Positions 50,730-62,100 of a stretch of 64,000 bases of DNA are shown piece after piece; positions within the stretch are counted from its first letter, which is position 1, and each line of letters starts with the position of its first letter. Position numbers and translations under genes: made by a program. Under the pieces are notes generated by a model, which saw nothing but the letters and a program-made list of their open reading frames with translations, was not told the origin of the DNA and did not search any database. The DNA lies in assembly GCF_901709675.1 (NCBI RefSeq), contig NC_051098.1, positions 5,778,000-5,841,999 on the forward strand. Reading direction: 5' to 3'. The stretch comes from Syngnathus acus. Lineage: Eukaryota > Chordata > Actinopteri > Syngnathiformes > Syngnathidae.

Positions 50730-52679
50730 GGTGCTTCACAACACTGCAAACAAGACCAGTAAACACGCCATATAAATATGAGATACTGGATTTTCTTTTC
50801 TACAATGGCCAAGTGACGGTTCATAGGGTGCATATTAAGTCCCTGATCACTTAATTTTCTCAACTGTAAATTCTAACGTTAAGAAATCAATTTACGTGGT
50901 TCGAATAAATTGCTACACACAAGAGCCGAGGTTAGCTAACATCACACTATCTAGCTAATGTTAGCTAACACGTTGTGAAACGGCAACAGCGTAAACACGA
51001 AACAGATCCAATTGTACGAAAATATAAGTTTAATGTATAACAATCTGACACTATGTGTATTTCTATTATTATGGGATATGATTAAAGCCTTGTTTCAAGT
51101 TTTTCAACGAAGCGAAACAATGGCGCTCAGGCCTAACGTGGTAATGGCGGCACATAAGCTAAAAGCTAATCAATTAGCACGGCGGCCAAGGAGGGGAAGT
51201 TACAAACTCAACACATGCAGGGTCGCTCACCGTGATCCCTTCACTCCCACGACGATCTGTTGACGTGGAAAAACTTTTTGTTCAATGCACGCTCTTGTTT
51301 ACCAAAACATGTCTCGTCTAATGCAGTTTGGCTTCTGAACACTGCATCACACACGACGACCAACGATGGTCACACGCCGTACGCCAACAAGTCGAATTCT
51401 CAACGGTTAATACGTCGGGGGGAGGACGTTCCTTTACTAATATGAACTAGGCCTACGTAAAAGATTTGCGCAGGCGCTACGCACTAATGCCCGGATGGTA
51501 AGATTTTCGGCTGTGTACTGCCATCTACAGTGTTGGAGTATATCATACAGGATGATGTCGAATTTTATTTTTGGTAGACGTGAGAGATACTGGACAGACA
51601 GCTCATAATTGTAAGAGATAAAATAAATATAGCAATTTTTTATTTTACCTCACCACCATAATGAAATTAAACATTACAATGACATTGCATTTTAAGTATT
51701 AAATAGACATATTTAGTTTACTGTTTTACAAGAATTTAGTTACAATGCATACAAACCAACAAACAAGGTAAAACAATCATAGACATTAGAGTACATTGGA
51801 GTAAAATAATCACCCTTCCATTGTAAATCAGTAACGCAAGAGACATGAAGCTATGTTCATTTCAAGCAAAAGTAAACATTATGCCTTAGTAATGTTTCTG
51901 GCATTTTTTTATGCACCTGATCTTTTTCAAAATAAAGTACAGTACACTGTAACAAATGCATCTTCAGAGAGCATTTAGTGGCTTATTTGCTATATATTAA
52001 TTGGCAGTGTACATCAGTCAAGTGAAGATTTCAAGATTGATGGCAAGCATGCTCATCGAGTGGATCCATTCTAATGTTGTTGTTGTAACTGTAACAATAA
52101 CAAGAGTAAGTAAGAGCAGGCTAGACATTGACCGGCTTTCAGAATGCCTGACGCAGTGAGATGATGGAATCAGGATGAAAGGTGGCTGCGTCCTTTGTCG
52201 GTGAAATGCAATTTGGACACCTTACATCTGCAGCCAGCTCAGGTCTTCGGCTCTGAATAGAGAAAAGATTCATATGACTACAGATAAAAATCCTTGTGAT
52301 TCAGTGATGTGGTCATTAATGAATTTTCGAATTTGCTCTCTAACTTGTCAGCGCAGTTAATTAGTGCTCACCACGTCCGTTCTTCTAAGAATAGATTGTC
52401 TGATTATTGCTGTTAATGGAAGCATGTCTGTAACACTCGTGCAAAGCTTTGTTTCTTGCACCACATGCATGATGTTGGTTCAAACCGTGTAGTGTTGACT
52501 TTAGAGGCATTTTATTTTCAGACATTTTGGTTGTATTTTTGATTGCATTATGGCACTTATATTAAGAGGTTACTCTTATGTTGCTGCTTTATCCTCTTAA
52601 CCTTGAACAAATGAGTGAAAAACTGCTTGCCACACCATTTGAACATCTACCTAACACATTTGTAGCTTCTTTTGCACAC
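50730..52679. other. prpf8 promoter side and aifm-like 3' flank
   Basis: The first 570 bases hold the prpf8 5' intron and non-coding exon (listed separately). From about 51.5 kb the sequence is AT-rich and probably includes the 3' UTR of the AIFM-like gene, whose stop is at 52680. I see no further gene here. Confidence 0.55.
51231..51300 (-). promoter_or_regulatory. prpf8 non-coding first exon and promoter (approximate)
   Basis: A splice donor on the minus strand (CACG|GTGAGC, exon edge at 51231) can join to the acceptor just before the prpf8 ATG (TTTGCAG|TGTTGTGAAG, about 50744). This gives an untranslated first exon, as in other vertebrate PRPF8 genes. A TGACGTGG motif (about 51253-51260) resembles a CRE/ATF site. 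The transcription start is not determined, so the upper edge is a guess. Confidence 0.5.
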
Positions 52680-55600
52680 TCACTGAGTCTGTGCTTTTGT
52701 AAAGCGCTGGCCTGCTGCCATCAGTTCTGCCAGCCGAGCCACAGCGGGATCAAACATGAGACTGGCCGCCGCCACCACCGCATCATCTCTGTGGAGAAAC
52801 AAGAGCAAAATAACTGATCTCGTCCATCCCCTGCAATAGTGAAATAGTTTACGTCACATCTCAATGGTTCTATGGTAAAACAAAAGACTATTGGTACATA
52901 AAAGTGTGTGCATCTACTTACTTAATATAAAATGCCAGGAACTTTCGTTCCTCCACTTTGCCTTTGAATACAATTTCAGTGTAGCCCTCACCATAACCTG
53001 TAGACAAAAAGTAAAAAAAACATTCAGCCCTTTCGGTGATGTGAAAGTCGAAGACAAAAAAATTACCTGTGTATCGGATACTCTTTCCAAGCAACACAGT
53101 CCAGAAGAAAGGAACCGACTCAATTTTGGTGGGTATATTTAAGATATTGAGGGCAGCAACTCTTCCTGTGGAAGAAAAAATGTGGCATGAGATTGTTGAT
53201 GAATGCAAATTCATCACAAACTTGAACCGATATTTGTTACCATGAGCTTGTGACATTTGCCAGTGACCCACATTGACCTGTTGATCACCTCGAATGGTCA
53301 AAGGGAAAGAAGTGACGTCACCCGCACTGAAAACATCTGCTACATTGGTCCTCATGAACTGAAGAGAAGACATGTCACAATTTGCAACACACACTTAGTT
53401 GATAATACAGAAGTGATGGCTATTGACTGTTCACTTCACCTTGTTTACCACGACTGCTTTCCTGGAATCTATTTCAACTTCACTTCCTGCTAAAAAGTCG
53501 GAATTGGGGATCACACCTGAAACATACACAGAGACACGCCTAGAAAGTTATACTGACGTAACACAGCTATAGATATCATAAAGTCTCTATTTTGAGCCAA
53601 GTACACAATGTATGTAGGTTTGGAAGCTCTTATGTCAAATAAAGGTATCTCCAAATTTTCAATCCATCCATCCATCCATCCATCCATCCATCCATCCATC
53701 CATCCATCCATCCATCCATCCATCCATCCAATCCGTCCGTCCGTCCGTCCGTCCATCCAGTTTCGACTGCAGTTGTTCTTATAAGGGTCATGAGTGAGCT
53801 GTAGCCAATTTTAGAAAAATAATGTGAACATAAAAATGTATACTTTATTTTTTCTTTTAATAAAACATTACATGTAGAAATTTAAAAAACTTAAAAACAT
53901 AATAATAATTAGCATTGTTCACCATTACAGAAGCATGCAAATTAGAAAATGGTAATTGCTAATTCTGCATCATAAATGTTACATTGGATGGAATACAACA
54001 GAATTAAATACCTATTCCTGTAATCACCACATCAGCCTCCAGAACTGTACCACTCTTCAGCATGACCTCTTTCACCTGCAAAAAAAATATGATTTTAGCC
54101 TCCAGCTACTTATCCAGGTTTACGTTGGCTCAATCACAGGTTCAAAGCAGTAGTCAAAAAGTAGAATTACCAAGCCGTTCTCTCCTCTGATCTCTGCGAC
54201 GGCGTCATTCATGTAGAACTTCACATTATGTTCCTCCAGCATCTTCAAAGATGAAATGTTGTCAACTTGTTGCAATAATAAACATTATCACAATCACAGT
54301 TCTTTCACAATTGCTCCATACTTGCATGGTCATGTGGCCAATCTGGGACCCCAGAGAGCGTTCATAGGGGTATTTGGTGGTTCCAACAATGGCCACACTG
54401 GATGCTTTTTTGGCTAGATAGGCCGCCACCTCCATACCTAGAATTAAACGTAAAATAAAAGAAGAAAACCTGATTTTATGGTGAGAAAAGAAGAAGAACA
54501 ATACAAAGTTGCTTCTTTATAGTTCTAAGACAATTTAAAATGACAAAATGGAAATGGAAAACAAATCACTAACCACACCATGACAAAATGTTATTTTATG
54601 TTTTACTAGTACTAACAGTTGTTGGCTTGTTTTTACATTTTCAAAATTTGACAGCAATAAGAAGAAAGTTGTTAACAACAATATCAAATTTGAATGACTT
54701 TTGATGGCACAGTGAGAAGCGCTAGTTTTTACATTTTCAAAATTTGACACCAAAAAGAAGAAAGTTGTTGACAACAATATCAAATTTGAATGACTTTTGA
54801 TGGCACAGCGAGAAGCTGGTAGCTCACAAGCCAACAGATTTGGTCTTTATAATAATAACTAATAACAATAACTCTTTATTGTGATGGATAACCATGAATT
54901 TCTTTACTCAGGTTCACTCTTGGTAATTTGGCTTCTCCCAACAATCCAAAACATGCAAGTTATCTTAAGTGAATACTCTAAATTACTAATTGCAATGAGT
55001 TAAAAAATAAAAACTTGACAACCTATGAAGGAGGCTCCAACGACAACAGCCTTGCGACCCAGACAGGCAGCATGAATGTCTTTGGCGTCTTCATACCTCT
55101 GCAGTAACTTCACTCCAGTCAGATCACTACCAGGACAACTTAGTGGCCTCGCTCTGTGGGTATGAACATTTTTCACACAAGTTACCAATGTCTGAAAAGA
55201 AAAAAAGTTGTTTGTTGAAAATGAGATAACCAGTCTTGCCTGCAGCCTGTTGAGATAAGAAGCTGGTCGTAACGAAGCAACGAGCCATCCTTCATCTTTA
55301 CTGCTTTATCTTGCGTGTTTACACTCACCGCCTGAATTTAGAACAGAGAACAGTAAGCTTTGGTAGCACATTCTTAAAATATGGTTTGTATGTTACCTCT
55401 TGCTCCGTCCGTACTTCTATTCCATATTGTTGGAAAAATTCATTAGAGCGGAGGACAATGCTGCTGCTGTTTTCATTCAAGGCCTGAAAAAAAGAGAACA
55501 TTTCCTTGCACATCTTCCTGCTAATGGAACAAATGCAAATCCAGTGGAACCTCTGCAGCTGAATGCCCTTATTTAACCTTAAATTCGGGGGGAAATACTC

Positions 55601-57458
55601 CTTTAATGTCACACAAACCTCTGAAACTAAAAAATTGTAGTGCTGCATCACAAGTTGTTTTACTTTGTGTTTTTTGTGTTGCCATCACACAAGAGGAGCA
55701 GTAATGGCAATGAGGAAAAGTGTGACAATGATCAGCACAGAATTGAAAACAGAAACTATTACGGCAAAAGTGGGTCACATCTGTTCTGGCTGCGTGACAC
55801 TGAGTGACGTGGCGGAACGCAAAGGAAATAGACTATGACGAGAAAAAAAATCAAGTTTGTTACTCTTTGCTACACATCGTGTTCAACCTTTGAGGTTCCA
55901 CTGCATAAGACAAATGTACTTCTTAAAAGTACAAGGTGGCTTACCTTACTCATCTTGGGTTTGTCATAAGGAGGCAAAGAATCTTTGGTTACCATGACGA
56001 TTCGGCCCTGGTAGCAGTTCTGACGGAGAGTCTCAGCACACACCAAGGCTGCAGGACCTGAACTCACAGCACATCAGTATCAAGCAGATCCTGAGAAGTG
56101 GATTCATTCATTCACAGACAAAAGAATCAACCAGTCCTTACCCCCTCCTATGAGCAGGATGGTATGTTTGATGTCCGGGTTAACGCTGCACATCTCCTTC
56201 ACACGTTTGGACTGCTTCAGAATCTGAAAGGGAACAGAAGCGACTTGTGTCCAATGCAGCATTACTTTCATTTCATTAACCTGCATTCACTTACATTTTT
56301 CTTGACGGAAACGTACACCTTTCCATCTTGAACGGTCACCTGTCTCGAAATGGTCAACGAATTATGAGGAAGAGGGGCAAGTAATATCCTCAAATATTAC
56401 AGAAGAAATAATTGTTGCTACATCTCTGTGCTAGTTGTGGAATCCTGATTACTGAAGAGAATTTAATGAATTGTAGATAGTTCATACTCAATGCAAATGT
56501 TGGGGGAAATAAAAACATATTAAAGAGTGAGTTTTACCTTATGGCAAGGCAAAGAGTCCAGGCCTGGATACTCTTCAATATCACCAGTTTTAATATTGAA
56601 ACAAGCACCATGGAAAGGACATCTCACTCTGTTTCCAACCAGTGCTCCTGGAATGACAAACAGCTCAATGTAAAATGATACATTTTTCTAAGCTGAATGG
56701 TTGCAATTTGGAATCATAAAAATATATACATATACCTTTTACCAGAGGAGCATTATAATGAGAACACTGACTTCCGACTGCACTGTACTGACCCTCGGTG
56801 CGGACAAGCAACACTTTCTGGTCTGCCACAGAGACTACTTTCATCCTTGATCACAAACAAAGAGCAGGAGTCATATAGTATGTATTTACGTGTATATGTA
56901 AGTGTGTCAGAAATATTCTAGGACTGGTGTCATAAAATATACATTTCAAATGCAGAGTACAAGCTTTTCCCTTTGTTGTAATCCCAATGGAGCCCAACAC
57001 ACAGCCACGGCCTTTTCTGGCCACGTTGATGTTGTCCACATCTTAAAACTGCCCGTCCGTGTTTTCAAAACCCCTTAAGCTTGGGAAATACAAAAGAAAA
57101 AAAAACACACAGAAGACAGGTCTGGTGAGTGGGGAGTTTGCTTTAGCACAGTAATGTTCTCAGCCAGGAAGTGCAGGATGCTCTGGGCATTGTGAGCAGG
57201 CGGGTTGCCATGGAGAGATGCCGTGACGCAACCATTGCACTGTAAGTAAATGCCGCAGGTTCTCTTTGTAGACTTTGCTGGTTGACGGAATTTGTATTTG
57301 AAATTGTGTGACACCTTGCCTGGAAGTTTTCTGACACAACTTGTTTTGAAGCATTGTCATGTTACATACTGGCCATCTGTGAGGTCAGCCTCCTGACAGA
57401 CCAGTCCGGTCACCGCCTCCAAGTCTTCATCTTGATCTTGTTCTTTGTTAGGATTCAT
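52680..57458 (-). CDS. aifm4: AIFM3-like Rieske/FAD oxidoreductase
   Basis: Seventeen coding exons (minus order): 57370-57458, 56736-56845, 56538-56647, 56295-56339, 56142-56223, 55945-56057, 55397-55483, 55240-55331, 55023-55153, about 54323-54437, 54171-54242, 54012-54075, 53440-53516, 53241-53358, 53067-53165, 52922-52997, 52680-52788. They give about 529 residues. The N-terminus holds a Rieske [2Fe-2S] domain: C57-x-H59 (QCSHYN) and C76-x2-H79 (CPFHG), all four ligands present. Next comes an AIF-type FAD/NAD reductase: [13 protein letters not shown] (FAD fold, about residues 144-156), [17 protein letters not shown] (NAD fold) and [11 protein letters not shown] (FAD contact). It ends with a dimerisation-type domain. 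No obvious mitochondrial targeting peptide precedes the Rieske domain. Intron 8 has a GC donor. The symbol aifm4 rests on my memory of the teleost AIFM3-like gene; it could instead be an aifm3 co-orthologue. Confidence 0.85.
53662..53759. repeat. (ATCC)n / (CCGT)n microsatellite
   Basis: An uninterrupted run of ATCC units passes into CCGT units and back to ATCC. It lies in an intron of the AIFM-like gene between exons 53440-53516 and 54012-54075. Confidence 0.95.
54629..54815. repeat. Tandem duplication, two units of about 96 bp
   Basis: Unit 1 (about 54629-54720) and unit 2 (about 54725-54815) share GTTTTTACATTTTCAAAATT, a GAAGAAAGTTGTT block and TGACTTTTGATGGCACAG with few differences. The pair is flanked by an inverted 9-mer (gttggcttg at 54621; caagccaac at about 54827). 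It lies in an intron of the AIFM-like gene. Confidence 0.85.
57075..57314 (-). mobile_element. Mariner-type transposase relic
   Basis: The minus strand can be read as [19 protein letters not shown] followed by a TPHSPDL segment. This matches the mariner transposase stretch usually read as HxDNAPAH...FL...PPYSPDLAPCDFF. The catalytic Asp of the DNAPAH block and the final Asp of the APCD block are both replaced, and neighbouring frames carry further pieces. It is a dead fragment inside the intron between AIFM-like exons 57370-57458 and 56736-56845. Confidence 0.65.
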
Positions 57459-57656
57459 TCTGTTGAAACATGGATCACATGACGTGAATAAATGGTCACA
57501 TGTTGGCTGGCGCACTACTTTGGTACTTTGTATGAACTGATTTATTGAGTTGTTTTTCACTCCAAAATACAATTTGTTTAAGATTGCCACTGACATGCAA
57601 AATTAACATCTGTGAAGGAATAATGCCTGAAGCGCGATGAGCTAAAATACACAAAA

Positions 57657-57846
57657 CCACACCCACACTGTAGGCAAGTAAACACATGCAAATCTATAAT
57701 TAAAACTAAATGCAAAATATCCTAACTGCCCATTTAATGTAATGATGAAAATCCATACCCACAGCGTAGGCAAGTATACACATGCAAAGATACAACTAAA
57801 ATTAAATGCAAAATATCCTAACTGCCCATTTAATGTAATGATGAAA
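57657..57846. repeat. Tandem duplication, two units of about 96 bp
   Basis: Two adjacent copies share ACCCACA, GTAGGCAAGTA, then the block AAATGCAAAATATCCTAACT and GCCCATTTAATGTAATGATG. They lie in the 5' UTR intron of the AIFM-like gene. They are unrelated in sequence to the 54.6 kb duplication although the period is the same. Confidence 0.88.
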
Positions 57847-57996
57847 ATATGCATGTATAATAAATAGATATAATTACTTTTTAGCCAGATGCTTCCATTC
57901 TCTGAGTGCTGTTCATCCCAAATAGATGTTAAAATGGTTAAACTCGCTGTATTATGTGTATTAAAAAGAAAAGACGCTCAGAAAGGCGACGCTCAC

Positions 57997-58100
57997 CTTT
58001 TTCTTTAAAGACTGTTGATTGATAGAACTGGAAGAAACCGGCTGGTGGTTAAAGCGAACAACCAGATACGTGATGCTTTCATGAGTATGTAACGACTCGA
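57997..58100 (-). promoter_or_regulatory. Non-coding first exon and promoter of the AIFM-like gene (approximate)
   Basis: A donor (AAAAAG|GTGAGC, exon edge 57997) can join the acceptor directly before the start codon (CAACAG|AATG, exon to 57459). A CCGGAAGT ETS-type site on the plus strand at 58148-58155 lies just upstream. The upper edge is not determined. Confidence 0.5.
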
Positions 58101-59106
58101 CTCGATTGTTCAGTTCTGCTACTGATGTCGCCGACGTTACGCCTAAACCGGAAGTCGGTCTTTTTTGTTTACATACGCAATAACTACATTTCCCAGATCA
58201 GTGACGTCTGAAATGTTTGGGTAGGTTTGAGGCGTTCATATCCCCTTCGTAATTTGACGACGTCTCTAATGTCTCGAAGTTTCGAAAGTCATTAAAAGCA
58301 CATTTCTGCGATGATAATAATAGGTAAATTGAACAGCAAATTGTATGTGGTCAGTGATGATACATTTGCTGATGCACATGAATTGTTTTATTTCTATGGG
58401 CGTTACCATATGCAGTTTTATTCAAGAGCTGCTGTGGCTGTTGAGTTCTTTTACATTTGGGGGGCGGACAAGTCATCCTCCACGATGACTGAAGGAAGCT
58501 TGACATATGGTTAGATTATTTCTAATAAGAACAAAAAATGTGAATTAGGTATTACATCTGGTAAAACAAGCAAATATCTTAATATACAAACAAATATAAT
58601 ACGTAGAGTTTATGAAAGCCTGAAACTGTATTTTATGGGGTTACCTGAATGCGGCACAAGAACGCATGCTCGTGGCCGCGCCCCCTTGTAGTAGGGCGGG
58701 GAGGAGCAGGCTGTTTGACAAGAAGTTACTCAAGCAACGTCCGAGATTTTACAATCGGGCCTGTTTCACAACTGTGAACAGGTCGATACGCCTTTGCGGT
58801 CAATTTATCCCTGCCAGGGTGGTGGCCTGAGAACACGGACCTTTATCTAGGGCACAAGGCACCTCCAGTCCACGCGTGCCGCGATAACCCCCCCACCCTC
58901 TTTCACGTAATTTCAGCACGTTTTCCGCTTCTGGACGAGCAACCGCTCAAAACAAAACAGCTTTTCGGGGTTTCACAAGTGTGTGTGAGCGTGACTTGAC
59001 GGGCATGTGACTTTGAGGAGCTTCTCTAACAAGACCTCGGCGGCCAGAGCCACAGTAAGTGTAATTGGCCGTCCACCCATCGCGCTCTTTACGCGTTTTT
59101 GGGGCC

Positions 59107-62100
59107 ATGGAGCTGAGCTCGACGCTTCTCACCATCGGGGGATCCTACGGATTCTTTCGCTCTATCAACACCGGAGTTGCCCGACTACCTGTGCCGGAAG
59201 CTGCCCGCAGAAATGCGCTTAAATGGAACAACATTTCCACGTCCTTCGTGCACAGCCTCGTCACCGCCATATGGGCAGTGCTTTGGTAATGAGGCTCACT
59301 TTCTAATCAGCGATTTGATCAGATTTAGTAAAAAAAAAAAAAGAAATGTTAAGACATCTCAACTTTTTGTTTTCCAGCTTTTTTGTGCAACCAGAGATGG
59401 CTGAAGATTTGATCGAAACACACTCCGTGTTTTCTCACGCACTGGTGTCTTTTTCAATTGGTGAGTAATTAAACACCGCGGACACACACTAAACGAGTTG
59501 GGCGTGTGGCTGTCTGAGACACCTCGTTGATGATGCAATTCCACCCTGGGTGTGCCCTCACTATTTACAGTATTCATATAAGGGCAACATGGCAAACCTG
59601 TCATGTTCCTCCATGGTGTGTGCACATAGCAAACATAAAACACATCAGTTATATTCTCAAATGAACTTAAATATAAATCTATTTAGCACAGTGGTTGAGT
59701 CCACATCATACTTCTGAGGTTGCAGACCTTCCTGTTAGCATGTTCACTCCATGCATGAGTGGTTTTATCTTGAGACCCGGGATTTACCCCACATTTCAAA
59801 AACACGCATGTCAGGTTCATTGAAGACTCTAAATTCTCTGGTGTAATCTCCAGCTCACCCACGACCCTAATAAGGATGAGCAGTATTGTGGCTTCACGCT
59901 TTTCTATCTAGCCACAGGTTGCGTTAAATATTAAATTCTAAATGTGATTGAGTATTATTGTAAAAAAAAAAAGTGTTTGTGCGTGTCGGCTTTATTTGGG
60001 GGTGAAATTTTATGTACAGTTTTTGATTGGCTACAATGTAATTCATGATCAATTAAATTTTTGAATTGCCACAAAACCAGTTGCAGGAGGTCAGCCACTG
60101 ATAAACAAAATAGCTTCAGAAGCACACGTATTGCGCAATAGGGCTGCCTGTTTTGGCAGTATTGTGTGGTGAGCTGTGAGCATAACATGCATGTTTTTGG
60201 AGTGTGGGAGGAAGCCGGAGTGTCTGGAGAAAACCCACACAAGTACCAGGAGAACATACATGAGCAGCTTGGATTGGAACTCAGAAAGAACTTCCGTCAG
60301 ATGTCATCACAACAACACGATGTAAAAGAACACTATAACTAACTAAGCATAAAACTACAATATAGTAAATAACAACTATCCACCCAAAATGGAGAGCATT
60401 AAAATTTGACCAAATGAACAAAATCCAAGCACAAACAAATCTATTTCGGCGACCATGCTGTTTCCTTTACATAACAAACAACTTTGGATGTTTTGTAATG
60501 ATTCTTTTTTTTTTTTTTTTTTTTTTATATACATGTTTTTTTGTGTCTGGAAAAGGGCTATCTCTTGAACTTGACTTTCTCCCATGCAAAATACCCTCAA
60601 TTAAAATTAACTCATAAAATTATGCAGTAGTTACCTCCCAGCAAAAAAGTTCCGCATTTGAAACTATTTGTTCAATCCCATCTGTGGTGGTGTTGTTGAA
60701 TTGTTTTTCCTTAAACAAACAACAACCTGCCACACCTGTGTCCATATGCGTGTCCATAGTCTTATAATAGCATCTGTTGCTATTTTCCGATAAATCCTTC
60801 AACAGTTTAAGACCTGCCTTCGCCCCCTCAACTACAGCTTGGCCGCTTGCCATACAGCTAGGGCTCCCCCAAGAATTCCCAGGATGCTTAGCATTCCGAA
60901 AAGAAGCCCAGCCCTGGAAACTGGCCGAGTGAAGTGCGTTGCTGAGAAGTGAGCTTCAATGGAGGGCATTATGACTGTGGCACCACACGTCACCCCCTCT
61001 CACTTGTGTGATGTCACAGAGCAAGAAGTCACTGATTTGGAAAGGGCTGTGGTGTGATTCCGAGGTTATGCTCGTTTTTCGAGAGGAGTTAGCCCCAACA
61101 TGTGTTTGTGGTACATCACGCTCCCCTTGTTATGGCATTTCATCCATAGTTCATAGCGTAGTGAGTGACGACCTTGTTTAGGGTCTCTGCCACCATCTCC
61201 AGAACAAATCTAGTTAGTGTTACTGTTAATGCGCCCTTTGTTCTCTCCATGGCTGTGCTTGTAACAGATAATCATATTAAACAAAATGCAGCCACAAGGC
61301 AGACATACAGGATTCATAGTTTAACCTGTCATGTTTGCACTTGTCAATCACAGAACACATTTACCATTCTTTGTTCCTAATTCCTACAGTATTTCCTACT
61401 CCTAAAAAATAAATCGTCCATATCCATGTAACTGTACTGGAGAATAAAGAGTTGAATTTGAAGATGATGATTATGATGACTGACAGTGTGTCCAAGGTAG
61501 CTGTTTTCTGTAAACTAAATAGTTCAGGATTCTGTTAGACCTCAAGGGGGGGAAAAAAAGCCCCATCTAAGACCTTTTTTCAGCCAATTGCTTCAGTCAT
61601 GGTTTGGATGGAAGTCAGTGGAAACTGTCTGACTCCTGTGCTGATGATGCACAGAAACATTCGTCTGGAATCGCGTTTAGACACCCTTTTAATTTTCCCT
61701 CTACTGGGATGTTGCAGACTCGTGGTAAACTCATTAAAATATTTACTTTCCTTACAGTACAATAGTATCATGAGAAATATTGACATTGGTTGATATTTTC
61801 TATAATTTAAGAAACATGGACAGCAGAATGCACAGTTAGCATGTTTGTCCCACAGTTCTGAGGTTCTGAATTCGAATCTCAGCCCCACCCTTTCTCCTCA
61901 GCCATGACACCCCGATGAGGACAAGTTCTAGAGAAAGTGGATGAAGGGATGGATGATGTCATTTTAAATACGTGGGTAGTATGTAACTGCACCAGGATGG
62001 ATTGACCAACTGGGTGAAATGCCAATTTCAATAAACAGTTGATCATTAACAGGAATTTAGATTCTCTTGTGCCATTACAAACAGTCAATCAGTTGATCGC

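Noticed and set aside
53511-53756. Reading frame rich in GWMD repeats
   Set aside because: Translation of the ATCC microsatellite in an intron.
60620-60853. 77-residue minus-strand reading frame starting MASGQAVVEGAKAG
   Set aside because: It overlaps the 45-residue membrane ORF in another frame and has no recognised similarity; it is better seen as a shadow or chance frame.
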